The notes under the pieces: model-generated
Databases searched by the model: none
Seen by the model: only the letters and a program-made list of their open reading frames with translations
What the model was told of the DNA's origin: nothing
Part shown: positions 36,762 through 45,287 of the stretch, piece by piece
Numbering within the stretch: the stretch's first letter is position 1
Layout: every line of letters begins with the position of its first letter
Origin: Catellatospora vulcania
GTDB taxonomy: Bacteria; Actinomycetota; Actinomycetes; Mycobacteriales; Micromonosporaceae
NCBI RefSeq assembly: GCF_009720385.1
Contig: NZ_ML769302.1
Coordinates: 248,001 to 312,000, forward strand
Reading direction: 5' to 3'
DNA length: 64,000 bases
Position numbers and translations under genes: made by a program

Positions 36762-38903
36762 ATGACTTCCGATCTCCCCACCGGGCCGGCCACGGCCCCC
36801 GTCGCACCGCGGATCGCCAGCACTCGCAGCCATCACGGCGACGACGTCATCGACGAGTACGCCTGGCTGGAGACGAAGGACGACCCTGCGGTCACCGCGT
36901 ACCTGGAGGCGGAGAACGCCTGGACCGAGCACGCCACCGCGCACCTGGCCGGGCTGCGCGAGACGCTGTTCGGCGAGATCAAGGGCCGCACCCAGGAGAC
37001 CGACCTGTCGGTGCCGGTCCGCAAGGGCGCCTACTGGTACTACGCCCGCACCGAGGCCGGCAAGCAGTACGGCATCCAGTGCCGCCGCCCGGTCGCGCCC
37101 GGCGAGACCGCCCCACCGGCCCCGGGCGACGGCGCCGCCCCGGCCGACGAGGAGATCCTGCTCGACGGGAACGAGCTGGCCGCCGGGCACGACTTCTTCG
37201 CGCTGGGCACGCTCGACGTGAGCCCGGACGGGCGGCTGCTGGCCTACTCCACCGACCACACCGGCGAGGAGCGCTTCACGCTCCAGGTCAAGGACCTGGC
37301 CACCGGCCAGATCCTGCCCGACCGGATCGAGGGGGCGTTCTACGGCAGCGCCTGGTCGGTGGACGGCACGCAGCTGTTCTACCTGACCGTGGACGAGGCC
37401 TGGCGCCCGCACCAGGTGTGGCGGCACGCGGTCGGCTCGACCGGCGACGACACGCTGGTGCTGGAGGAGGCGGACGAGCGCTTCTGGATCGGCGTCGAGC
37501 TGACCCGCTCGCAGCGCTTCATCCAGATCGACATCCACAGCAAGATCACCAGCGAGGTCTGGCTGATCCCGGCCGACGCGCCCACCACCGCGCCGACCGT
37601 GGTCACGCCGCGCGTGCAGGGCCTGGAGTACTCCGTCGAGCCGCAGGGCGACCGGCTGCTCATCCTGCACAACCGCGACGCCGAGGACTTCACGCTCGCC
37701 CAGGCCCCGGTGTCCGACCCGGCCGACTGGCAGGAGCTGATCGGCCACACCCACGGGGTACGCCTGGAGGGCGTGGACGCGTTCGCCGACATGTACGTGG
37801 TGTCACTGCGCCAGGAAGGCCTCACCGGCCTGCGCCTGTTCCCGACCGCGGGCGAGCCGACGTCGAAGCCGCGGGACATCACCTTCCCGGAGCCGCTCTA
37901 CACGGTCGGGCTGTCCGGCAACCCCGACTACCAGACCGCCCAGCTGCGCCTGTCCTACACCTCGATGGTCACCCCGGACTCGGTCTTCGACTACGTGGTG
38001 GCCACCGGCGAGCTGCTGCTGCGCAAGCGCAAGCCCGTGCTGCCCGGCCCGGACGGCGAGCCGTTCGACCCGGCCCGCTACTCCCAGCATCGGGTGTGGG
38101 CGACTGCCGACGACAACACCGGCGTGCCGATCTCGCTGGTCTGCAAGGCGGGCACGCCTGTCGACGGCAGCGCGCCGCTGGTGCTCTACGGGTACGGCTC
38201 GTACGAGTCGAGCATGGACCCGTGGTTCTCCATCCCGCGGCTGTCCCTGCTCGACCGGGGCGTGGTCTTCGCGGTCGCGCACGTGCGCGGCGGCGGTGAG
38301 CTGGGCCGGCACTGGTACGACGACGGCAAGCTGCTGGCCAAGCGCAACACGTTCACCGACTTCGTGGCGTGCGCCCGGCACCTGGCCAAGAGCGGCTGGA
38401 CCAGCTCCGACCGCATCATCGCGCGCGGCGGCTCGGCCGGCGGCCTGCTGATGGGCGCGGTCGCCAACATCGCCCCGGAGGCGTTCGCGGGCATCGTGGC
38501 GCAGGTGCCGTTCGTCGACCCGCTGTCGTCGATCCTCGACCCGTCGCTGCCGCTGACCGTCACCGAATGGGAGGAGTGGGGCAACCCCCTCGAATCCCCC
38601 GAGGTGTACGCCTACATGAAGGCGTACTCGCCGTACGAGAACGTCGCCGACCTGGAGTACCCGCCGATCCTCGCGGTGACCAGCCTGAACGACACCCGCG
38701 TGCGCTACAGCGAGCCGGCCAAGTGGGTCGCGGCCCTGCGGCACACCGCCCCACGCGGCGAGTACCTGCTCAAGACCGAGATGGGGGCCGGTCACGGCGG
38801 CCCGTCGGGGCGCTACGACGCCTGGAAGGAAGAGGCGTTCGTGGCGGCGTGGATCCTGGACCGGGTCGGCCTGGCGGGCCTGCGACAGGACCCGGCGGCC
38901 TAG
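36762..38903 (+). CDS. prolyl oligopeptidase family serine peptidase (oligopeptidase B-like, S9A)
   Basis: 713 aa. N-terminal seven-bladed propeller (about 75-420) followed by an alpha/beta hydrolase. The nucleophile is in RGGSAGGLLMGAVAN, the aspartate in VTSLNDTRVRYSEPAKW and the histidine in GAGHGGPSGRYDAW. DEYAWLETKDDPAVTAYLEA at the start is typical of PtrB. It cleaves short peptides in the cytoplasm, after basic residues in studied homologues. No signal peptide. Leaderless layout: TAGCGT, 7 nt, ATG. A strong terminator follows. Confidence 0.92.
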   Translation: MTSDLPTGPATAPVAPRIASTRSHHGDDVIDEYAWLETKDDPAVTAYLEAENAWTEHATAHLAGLRETLFGEIKGRTQETDLSVPVRKGAYWYYARTEAGKQYGIQCRRPVAPGETAPPAPGDGAAPADEEILLDGNELAAGHDFFALGTLDVSPDGRLLAYSTDHTGEERFTLQVKDLATGQILPDRIEGAFYGSAWSVDGTQLFYLTVDEAWRPHQVWRHAVGSTGDDTLVLEEADERFWIGVELTRSQRFIQIDIHSKITSEVWLIPADAPTTAPTVVTPRVQGLEYSVEPQGDRLLILHNRDAEDFTLAQAPVSDPADWQELIGHTHGVRLEGVDAFADMYVVSLRQEGLTGLRLFPTAGEPTSKPRDITFPEPLYTVGLSGNPDYQTAQLRLSYTSMVTPDSVFDYVVATGELLLRKRKPVLPGPDGEPFDPARYSQHRVWATADDNTGVPISLVCKAGTPVDGSAPLVLYGYGSYESSMDPWFSIPRLSLLDRGVVFAVAHVRGGGELGRHWYDDGKLLAKRNTFTDFVACARHLAKSGWTSSDRIIARGGSAGGLLMGAVANIAPEAFAGIVAQVPFVDPLSSILDPSLPLTVTEWEEWGNPLESPEVYAYMKAYSPYENVADLEYPPILAVTSLNDTRVRYSEPAKWVAALRHTAPRGEYLLKTEMGAGHGGPSGRYDAWKEEAFVAAWILDRVGLAGLRQDPAA

Positions 38904-38920
38904 CCTGAACACGGCGTGAC

Positions 38921-38953
38921 GCAGGGGCGTGTCCGGTCCGGACACGCCCCTGC
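38921..38953. terminator. perfect hairpin between oligopeptidase and DUF4407 genes
   Basis: GCAGGGGCGTGTCCGG and CCGGACACGCCCCTGC form a 16-bp perfect arm pair around one T. It lies 17 nt after one stop and 25 nt from the convergent other, so it can act for both. Confidence 0.85.
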
Positions 38954-38978
38954 CATGACAACGTGTGCCCCGGGGCCG

Positions 38979-40343
38979 CTACGATGCCGCCTCCGCACGA
39001 GCCCGCTTCTCGTACGCCTTGGCCAGGTTGTCCACCGCGTCGGCGTAACGGATGCTGAGATCCGCCTCCCGCTCGCGCTCGGCCAGCGTGTGCTCCTCGC
39101 GATCGAGCTGGTCCTCGACCTCACGCCCGCGCCGGGACTTCTCGATGCCCCCGATGTGCGTGCTGACCGCCTCGTCGAGCTCGGCTTCGACCAACCGGTC
39201 GTACGCGGTGCGGCTGTTCGCCATCTTCAGCAGCACCGGCGAGCAGTCCACGGCGATGAACAGCAGCCGGACCATGAGGATGCCCCACCACAGTGCGGAG
39301 TTCTCGTCGCCCAGGACATGCAGTGCCTGCATCCGCTCCAGCAGCCCGATCGGGGCGTCTACCTGGACCTCCTTGGCGAGCCGAGCCTTGATCTCCGCCG
39401 TCCGTGCGTTCTCGAGGGCGGCGCGGGCGTCGGTGAGATCTCCCTCCATCACTGCGATGTCGGCTTTCATCTCGGCCAGCCTGGTCGTGTTGGCCACCAG
39501 GGGATACTGCGCGGCGAAGTCGTCCGCTTCCTGGGTCAGCCGCTCGCAGCGCGGCCCTTCACCTCGCCTGCCGGTGAGTCCCGGCCCTGAGGTCCCGACG
39601 CACTCCGCATTCGCCTTCACCTGCCGCTGCTGGTGTTTGGCGTTGAAGTCGTCGATCGACTTCTGCAGGCCGGCCGCGTCCTCACGCAATGCCGTCAGCT
39701 CGTCAGACTGCTTACGCGGGTCGCCGAGTGACATCTTCTCCTTGGCCGAGCAGTCATTCGGCACCGTCGCACCAGGCACGGTCAGATCAGGGTTGCACGC
39801 GGTGAGCCGACCCTCGAAGGTCGCCAGATGGTCGGCACGGTCCGCCCGCACGTTCTCGATGATCTTCGTCTCGAAGATCCGCATCACCAGCGGTTCGGCG
39901 ATGACGACGCCGAACAGGACAGCCAGCACGACCCGCGTCGCCACCAGCCAGAACTTCGGCCAGCCGCGGGTGGGGCGGCTGGCGACCAGCCACCGGTCGA
40001 GGTTCAGGATGAACAGGAACCAGATGAGAACCGGCACCACGATCCCGAGGTGCGCGATGCCGACCGCCTGATTGACGGCGAACCACATCGAGAACGCCGC
40101 GATGGTGGCGGTGCCGAGGATCACCCCGCCGAGCGCCGCGTACCAGGTCCGCTCGTAGTGGACCTGGTCGAGCAGCTTCTCGTTCACGCCGGCCAGGTAC
40201 CGCAGCCACCTGCCGACCGTGCTGAGGTCGACGGGCTCCGGCCGCCGGCGCGCTTCCGGTCCCGGCCAGGGACGGACCGGCCGCGGCGCCTGGTCGGCGT
40301 CGGCGTACCGCCTATTCTGCGAGACGATCTTCGTCGGGGACAA
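38979..40343 (-). CDS. DUF4407 membrane protein
   Basis: 454 aa. Three helices at the N-terminal half (YAALGGVILGTATIAAFSMW; GIVVPVLIWFLFILNLDRWL; LVATRVVLAVLFGVVIAEPL), a long charged coiled-coil region of about 180 residues with cysteines, and one more helix ALWWGILMVRLLFIAVDCSP. NLDRWLVASRPTRGWPKF and EPLVMRIF are DUF4407 signatures; function unknown. It starts with TTG at 40343, set by a perfect AAGGAGG 7 nt upstream, and overlaps the SPFH gene by 32 nt. Last gene of the six-gene operon; likely its membrane output or anchor. Confidence 0.8.
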   Translation of the reverse strand: MSPTKIVSQNRRYADADQAPRPVRPWPGPEARRRPEPVDLSTVGRWLRYLAGVNEKLLDQVHYERTWYAALGGVILGTATIAAFSMWFAVNQAVGIAHLGIVVPVLIWFLFILNLDRWLVASRPTRGWPKFWLVATRVVLAVLFGVVIAEPLVMRIFETKIIENVRADRADHLATFEGRLTACNPDLTVPGATVPNDCSAKEKMSLGDPRKQSDELTALREDAAGLQKSIDDFNAKHQQRQVKANAECVGTSGPGLTGRRGEGPRCERLTQEADDFAAQYPLVANTTRLAEMKADIAVMEGDLTDARAALENARTAEIKARLAKEVQVDAPIGLLERMQALHVLGDENSALWWGILMVRLLFIAVDCSPVLLKMANSRTAYDRLVEAELDEAVSTHIGGIEKSRRGREVEDQLDREEHTLAEREREADLSIRYADAVDNLAKAYEKRARAEAAS

Positions 40344-41304
40344 AGCGCGCCTCCTTCGCGTCGATCGCGGGGCCGGCAGCGGCGACCTTGTCGGCCCCGC
40401 TGGTGTCGACGCCTTCGGCGAGCGTCAGCGTCTCGATGCCGGCCACCCGGTTGGAGAGCGCGTCCACAAGCCGCCGGCCGTCGACCGGGATTCGGTCGAG
40501 CTGGCCGTTCTTCTCGAGTAGTTTCAGCAGCTCCAGGATGTTCGCATCACGGGTCCGGCGGTCGGCGTACGCGCCCTCGACGATCTGGGCGAGGTTCATC
40601 TTGTCCCGCACGGTTGCCAGCGCCGCCGCGTACTCAGGCTGGCCCAGGTACGCCGCGAGCCGCTGGATCTCGGAGTCCTCGTGCTGCGACAGCGCGCCCG
40701 AGATCTCGGCCGCCCACACGGTGTCCCGCATCTTGGTGTGATGGCTGCGCAGAGTGTCCGGTGTGAGCACCTCAACCGAAGTCAGCTGGACCGACATGCC
40801 AGGAATCTCGAGCTGCCTGACCTCGCAGAAGGCACGGACTCGGGCGTCGGCGCGCACCCGCATCTCGTTGATGTCGTTGATGGACACCGACGTGCCCAGC
40901 TTCTGCATGCCGACGTCCCGGCGCAGGAAGTTCACCAGCTGCGCGGGGACGTCACGCAGGCCCCGTTCGGCGACGGTCGTCGGGGAGGTCACCTCGCACC
41001 AGAACCAGCTCCTGACGGTGAAGTCGTCTGCGGCGCTCGCCGAGGGAATGGCCAGGTCGGCGGCAATCTCCAGGGGGCGTGTCTGCACCACGCTCACGGA
41101 CATCGCATCGACCAGGTCGCCCTCGGTCCCCCTCAGATGGGCGCCGTCCTGGTAGAGCTTGTACCGCTGACCCACCTGGAACACGTAGACGCTGCCCGGC
41201 GGGCGGGCGGGAAGGTCGGACAGCCGCCGCTTGGCCGGCCGGAAAAGGCGGCTCTCGGCACGGCCCAGGGATCTCTCCTCGAGCACGGGAAACTGAACGG
41301 ACAT
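40312..41304 (-). CDS. SPFH/band 7-like protein
   Basis: 330 aa. PAQLVNFLRRDVGMQKLGTS, VRADARVRAFCEVRQLEIPG and VQLTSVEVLTPDTLRSHHTK follow the stomatin/SPFH pattern of strand pairs and a long helix. There is no N-terminal membrane helix, so it may bind the membrane through a partner; the DUF4407 product is the natural one. The C-terminal 100 residues are helical. ATG 41304 has CAGGAG upstream; 29 bp after the NTPase stop. Flotillin-like scaffold is an inference; the family match is moderate. Confidence 0.65.
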   Translation of the reverse strand: MSVQFPVLEERSLGRAESRLFRPAKRRLSDLPARPPGSVYVFQVGQRYKLYQDGAHLRGTEGDLVDAMSVSVVQTRPLEIAADLAIPSASAADDFTVRSWFWCEVTSPTTVAERGLRDVPAQLVNFLRRDVGMQKLGTSVSINDINEMRVRADARVRAFCEVRQLEIPGMSVQLTSVEVLTPDTLRSHHTKMRDTVWAAEISGALSQHEDSEIQRLAAYLGQPEYAAALATVRDKMNLAQIVEGAYADRRTRDANILELLKLLEKNGQLDRIPVDGRRLVDALSNRVAGIETLTLAEGVDTSGADKVAAAGPAIDAKEARFVPDEDRLAE

Positions 41305-41333
41305 TGTTTGCTGTCTCCTGATTCTCGTCGGGG

Positions 41334-43385
41334 TCAGACGGCACGCAGGCCGGTCAGGAAGTGGTGGACGACAAGCCGTGCCGTTTCGGCCTCCTTGGCG
41401 GAGAGCGCGAGTTCCCGCCTGATCTGCTGGCGCAGCAGGTCATGGGACGGCCAGTGGGCGAATACGGCGTCGCCGAGCCGGCCGGCGATGAGATGGCCTT
41501 GGTCGTAGCCGCTCAGCGTGGTGATGATGCGGCGCAGCACGTTGACGGCGCCGTGCCGGTGCGGACCGCTCTCCAGCACCGCGGCCAGCAGGGTCCCGAC
41601 CGCCGGGTAGGCGTCGTCCCGGTCGCGCATCAGCCGGACGATGACCAGTTCCTCCGCGGCGAAGCTCTCGGCCGCCAGGATCTCGAGCACGGTCCACAGC
41701 GCCTCTCTGCGCTTGAGGGCGCCGCCGTTGCGGATGACCCAGTGCAGGGCGTCCACGGTGGTACGCAGCACCGCCATCGCCCGCCCGGCTTCCTCGGCCC
41801 CGCTCGTCAGCAGCGACAGCGAGGTCCGGGCCACCCTCGCGATCTGGGCACCCCGCGTCGTCATGTACCAGAGCTGCTCGAACGCCTTGCCGAGATGGCT
41901 CACTCCCATCGGGCCGCCGCAGGCGATCGCGGAAGTCATCGCCCGGCGCTGGCCGCTGTTCTCCGACCAGCCGAGCGCGGTCTCCAGCGCGATGGATGCG
42001 AGATCCTCGTCGGCGCACATCATCGACAGCGTGAAGGCTGCGGTGACCCGCTCGGCGGCGACGCCGTCGGACAGCTGCGTCAGGAACGACTCCCGGACCT
42101 CAGACCAGTTGACCTTGGCGAGCAGCGAGAGGCCGTACGCGACCTGTGCCCGGATCTCCACCGACGGGTCCTGGGCCAGCTCCCTGATCCATCGGCGGAG
42201 CGGCTCGAGCAGCTCGTGCCCGTACCTCGCCCAGATCTCGGCGATCGTGTGCGCGCGCAACTCAGGCACCCGGAACGCCACTCGTCGCTCGTCGGTGGAC
42301 GTGCCGGCCCCGGCTGTGACGACCAGGCCGGTCCTGCCCGCCCAGAGCCGCCGGGACTGCGGCAGTCGCTGCTCCGACGTCACCGGCTCGCCCCTGGCCG
42401 CCGGGCCGTCGAAGCCCACGTGCTCGCGGACGATCTGCTGAAGGCGCGCCACCCCCTGCTCGAACAGCCGCTCAGGCAGGTCGGACAGGAAGCAGGCCGC
42501 CGCGGCCACCAGCACCTCGGCATCCGTACGAGTGCTGTCCTCCAGCCAGGCGCTCGCCTCCTGACGCGCCTGCTCCGACTGCGACCGCATCGCCGCCTCG
42601 ACGCCTTGCGGCAACCGGTCGACGAACTCAGCCACCTGGCGCGGCTGGCACAACGTGTCGAGATGCGCCCTGGCCCGCCGTTCGTCCGCGGGGCTGAGCT
42701 TCAGCCCGCTGCGGCGCAGCAACCGCTGGAAGAGGTCGACGAGATCCGGCGGGTCCCAGTCCACCACCAGGTCGCCGAGGTCCGTACGGGACAGGCTGCG
42801 CGGCTGGGCCGTGATCACGAGCCGCAGCTGCTTCGCCTGCAGCACCCGCGTCAGGCGCTCGATCTCGAACCGCTGTTCCGGGCTCGACCGGCCGTCGCCC
42901 CGCATGTCCTGCACCAGATAGCCGCGACCCGGCTTGAGGTGGGGATACGCGGCGAGTTGCGCGAAGTCGTACGACGGCGACAGCGCGAGGACCGAATCCT
43001 GCCCGGATGCCGCGTCGCGCAGCAGGGCGAGTGCACCGGCCCGTTTGCCGATGCCCTCCTCACCCACCAGAACGACCAGCCCCGCCCGGTGGAGCACCTT
43101 CAGCGCCTGCTCGTACGGCCCCGGGCGGACGAAATCGCGCAGGATCGCATCCATCTGGGCCGAGTCCACCGGCCCCGTGGTGCGTGCCCAGCCGGTCTGG
43201 TGCGCCCCGCCGAAGTTCGCGGCGCCGGCGTGCACCCCGCCGAAGATGTTGGTGATGGTCTGCGCTTCGAAGCGCAGCTGCCCCGCGTCCTCGGTCTCGT
43301 CCCGTGCCGAGTTGCCCGGATCCGGCGGATCCGGGCGGCGTGCGGCTTCGGGCGGCGGGCCGGCCGAGGAGGCCGTATCCGTCAT
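41334..43385 (-). CDS. P-loop NTPase (nSTAND-like) with helical-repeat C-terminus and N-terminal tag
   Basis: 683 aa. A disordered Pro-rich start is followed by a tag TITNIFGGVHAGAANFG (43-59) that matches the C-terminus of the upstream cyclase-like protein. Then a P-loop domain: GEEGIGKR (108-115; Arg where Ser/Thr is usual), YLVQDMRGDGR as a Walker B-like strand and LRLVITAQPRSLSR. From about 330 to the end come helix pairs typical of HEAT/armadillo-like repeats (PSVEIRAQVAYGLSLLAKVN; AERVTAAFTLSMMC). This is the layout of signal-transducing STAND-type ATPases, though the family is not certain. ATG 43385 overlaps the cyclase-like stop by 4 nt. Confidence 0.75.
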   Translation of the reverse strand: MTDTASSAGPPPEAARRPDPPDPGNSARDETEDAGQLRFEAQTITNIFGGVHAGAANFGGAHQTGWARTTGPVDSAQMDAILRDFVRPGPYEQALKVLHRAGLVVLVGEEGIGKRAGALALLRDAASGQDSVLALSPSYDFAQLAAYPHLKPGRGYLVQDMRGDGRSSPEQRFEIERLTRVLQAKQLRLVITAQPRSLSRTDLGDLVVDWDPPDLVDLFQRLLRRSGLKLSPADERRARAHLDTLCQPRQVAEFVDRLPQGVEAAMRSQSEQARQEASAWLEDSTRTDAEVLVAAAACFLSDLPERLFEQGVARLQQIVREHVGFDGPAARGEPVTSEQRLPQSRRLWAGRTGLVVTAGAGTSTDERRVAFRVPELRAHTIAEIWARYGHELLEPLRRWIRELAQDPSVEIRAQVAYGLSLLAKVNWSEVRESFLTQLSDGVAAERVTAAFTLSMMCADEDLASIALETALGWSENSGQRRAMTSAIACGGPMGVSHLGKAFEQLWYMTTRGAQIARVARTSLSLLTSGAEEAGRAMAVLRTTVDALHWVIRNGGALKRREALWTVLEILAAESFAAEELVIVRLMRDRDDAYPAVGTLLAAVLESGPHRHGAVNVLRRIITTLSGYDQGHLIAGRLGDAVFAHWPSHDLLRQQIRRELALSAKEAETARLVVHHFLTGLRAV

Positions 43386-44143
43386 GACGACCCCTCGGGC
43401 GGGGCGGCCTGGACCGTCCCGAAGTTGATCGTCTCGGCATGAGCGCCGCCGTACACGTTCTGGATGGACTGCGCCTGCTGGTTGAACGTCGAGTTGACGT
43501 CCCGCCGGGCCTGCGTCACGGTGCCGCGCCGGTTCGCGGTCGCCTGCTGGAGGGAGTCCGGACGCACCGTGCCGGGCGTCCACAGCCAGGCTTCGGTGAA
43601 GACCTTCTCCTCGTCGATCGTCACCTGCTGGAATTCCCCGGCCAGCCGGGTCGTGTGCTCGGCGACCACGACGTCCTTGTACATCTCCTCCGAGAGCAGA
43701 AGCACCAGGTTGGAGTCGCTCTCGGCCAGGGCACGGCGGCACACCTGGGAGTTGATCAGCCGGCTGACGGTGATGACGGCGTCGCCGGCGAAGCCGTTGT
43801 CCGCCGCGTAGGCGACCCCGTGGTGCAGCGCCACCCGCAGCCGCAGCCGTGCCTCCGGCACCAGCTGACGGTTGTGCCTGGCCAGCTCGTTGTCGAGATG
43901 CTGCATGAACTCGTCCACGAACCGCGGTTCGGTTTCGTCGAGCGGCACCAGCGCCAGCTGGCCGTCGCCCTCCTGCTGGATCTCCCAATCGTCCCGGCTG
44001 AGCCGCGCGGAGGCGGCAGCGCTGGCGAGCACCCGCACGAGGTGCTCCTGAAGCGTCGCCTGATCCGGCTCCGTACGCTTGCTGTAACTCTCCGCATCCA
44101 CGTACAGGCAGAGTCGTCTTCCGAAATGCTCGCGTTGAGGCAC
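43382..44143 (-). CDS. class III nucleotide cyclase-like protein with C-terminal tags
   Basis: 253 aa. The cyclase-homology part (about 10-160) has LCLYVDAESYSKR with D16 and QEGDGQLALVP with D60 at the two metal positions, LRLRVALHHGVAYA for the core strand-turn and GDAVITVSRLIN, where R128 keeps the catalytic Arg but the usual Asn is Ile. It may be a divergent (for example pyrimidine) cyclase, or inactive. The tail holds QARRDVN (211-217) and SIQNVYGGAHAETINFG (226-242). Start GTG 44143 with GGAAGGAA upstream. It follows the Crp gene by 61 bp and overlaps the NTPase gene by 4 nt. Confidence 0.7.
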   Translation of the reverse strand: MPQREHFGRRLCLYVDAESYSKRTEPDQATLQEHLVRVLASAAASARLSRDDWEIQQEGDGQLALVPLDETEPRFVDEFMQHLDNELARHNRQLVPEARLRLRVALHHGVAYAADNGFAGDAVITVSRLINSQVCRRALAESDSNLVLLLSEEMYKDVVVAEHTTRLAGEFQQVTIDEEKVFTEAWLWTPGTVRPDSLQQATANRRGTVTQARRDVNSTFNQQAQSIQNVYGGAHAETINFGTVQAAPPEGSS

Positions 44144-44204
44144 TGCGAAGTTCCTTCCATGACAGTGTGGGCAGCTTGGCCCTCACACTGTGCGACTCAC
44201 GGAC

Positions 44205-44921
44205 CTAGAAGACTCCGGTCTGGTTCGGAATCTCCGATGTCATCTCAGCGACAGCGCGTAGTCGGTCCATGTCGATGACGATCAGATGCCGGTAGGACGA
44301 TCTGACGATGTCCTCCTGACGGAGCCGGCCCAGCAGCTTCTCCACCGTTCGGCGCACGACGCCCGCCAGTGACGCCAGTTCCGCCTGGGTGAGTGCGAGA
44401 TCCAGCTCCCAGCCCGCCTCCGTGCGGTGCCCGTACTCCTCCACGAGATGCACGAGCAGCCGGCAGAACCGGACCGGCGCCTTGCGGGCGACGAGGTCGA
44501 TCCGCCGTTCGTTCGCCCAGCGCAGGCGTGCGCTGAGCATCCGGTTGATCTCGAGGGCGACCTCGGGGTGCTCACGCATCACCGCGAGCAGCGCCGCTCG
44601 CCCCACCCGGCGGGTCTCCACGTCGCCGACCGCGACCACCGAAGCCGTGCGCGGTTGATCATTCAGGCAGGCCATCTCGCCGAGCAGGCTGCCTCGGATC
44701 CGAACGGCCAGGAAGGCCTCCTGGCCGGACGCAGTCGTCGCCACGACCCGCACGCATCCGGCGAGCAGCAGGTGTGCGCAGTTGCCGGCCTCACCCTGGA
44801 GCATCAGCGGTCGCTCGGCACGGAACAAGGCAGGCTGGCCGGCATCGAGCAGCGCCGTCCGACTCCGCACCGGCAGGTTGCCGAGCAGGCTGCCGTACGG
44901 CCAGTCCGCATGGTCCGCCAT
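44205..44921 (-). CDS. Crp/Fnr-family regulator with intact cyclic-nucleotide cassette
   Basis: 238 aa. The phosphate-binding cassette reads GSLLGEMACLNDQPRTASVV with E82 and R91 at the cAMP-contact positions, so it should bind a cyclic nucleotide. A dimer helix (about 112-140) leads to the winged HTH (ALTQAELASLAGVVRRTVEK, 177-196). No Fe-S cysteines of the Fnr type. ATG 44921 has GAGGAGG 5 nt upstream. Lying between the small tagged gene and the cyclase-like gene, it probably reads the nucleotide made by its neighbour and controls this operon. Confidence 0.9.
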   Translation of the reverse strand: MADHADWPYGSLLGNLPVRSRTALLDAGQPALFRAERPLMLQGEAGNCAHLLLAGCVRVVATTASGQEAFLAVRIRGSLLGEMACLNDQPRTASVVAVGDVETRRVGRAALLAVMREHPEVALEINRMLSARLRWANERRIDLVARKAPVRFCRLLVHLVEEYGHRTEAGWELDLALTQAELASLAGVVRRTVEKLLGRLRQEDIVRSSYRHLIVIDMDRLRAVAEMTSEIPNQTGVF

Positions 44922-44951
44922 CTGCGCCTCCTCACCTGTGCCCGCGAAGGC

Positions 44952-45287
44952 TCAGATCCGGTTGACGTCCCGACCGGCCTGGATCACGACGGCGCCGTGA
45001 TCCGCCGAGGCCGTCTGGATCACGGGGCCGGCACCCGGCCTCAGCTCGTTCAACAACGGGACCAGCCGCGCGGCGAGCGCCTCGTCCTGGCGCAGCCGCG
45101 CTTCGACCAGTTCCTTCAGCGCCGGGTGTCGTGGATCCTCGGCCGCCGACACGACCTGCTCCGCGGCGGCGTCTCCGCCGAACAGGCGCTTGACTCGGTC
45201 GCGCGCCGTCTGCCAGGCCTCGGTGGCGGCCAGTGCCGCGAGAGTGCCCGCGGCGGACTCCGCGAGCAGCGATAGATCGATGGACAT
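44952..45287 (-). CDS. small helical protein with C-terminal QAGRDVN tag
   Basis: 111 aa. Two or three helices (SIDLSLLAESAAGTLAALAA; TEAWQTARDRVKRLFGG; LRQDEALAARLVPLLNELR) followed by a strand-like tail DHGAVVIQAGRDVNRI. Proteins of this layout are common in actinobacteria, usually beside NTPases or signalling genes, and are of unknown function. The QAGRDVN tail matches QARRDVN in the cyclase-like protein. Start uncertain: ATG 45287 (given), ATG 45296 or GTG 45320; none has a strong ribosome site. It is first in the six-gene operon, 30 bp before crp. Confidence 0.7.
   Translation of the reverse strand: MSIDLSLLAESAAGTLAALAATEAWQTARDRVKRLFGGDAAAEQVVSAAEDPRHPALKELVEARLRQDEALAARLVPLLNELRPGAGPVIQTASADHGAVVIQAGRDVNRI

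Noticed and set aside
38979-45287. Canonical Pycsar anti-phage system
   Set aside because: A cyclase-like gene is present, but there is no recognised PycTM or PycTIR effector with a cNMP-binding domain, and the Crp, SPFH and DUF4407 genes are foreign to that definition; kept only as an analogy.
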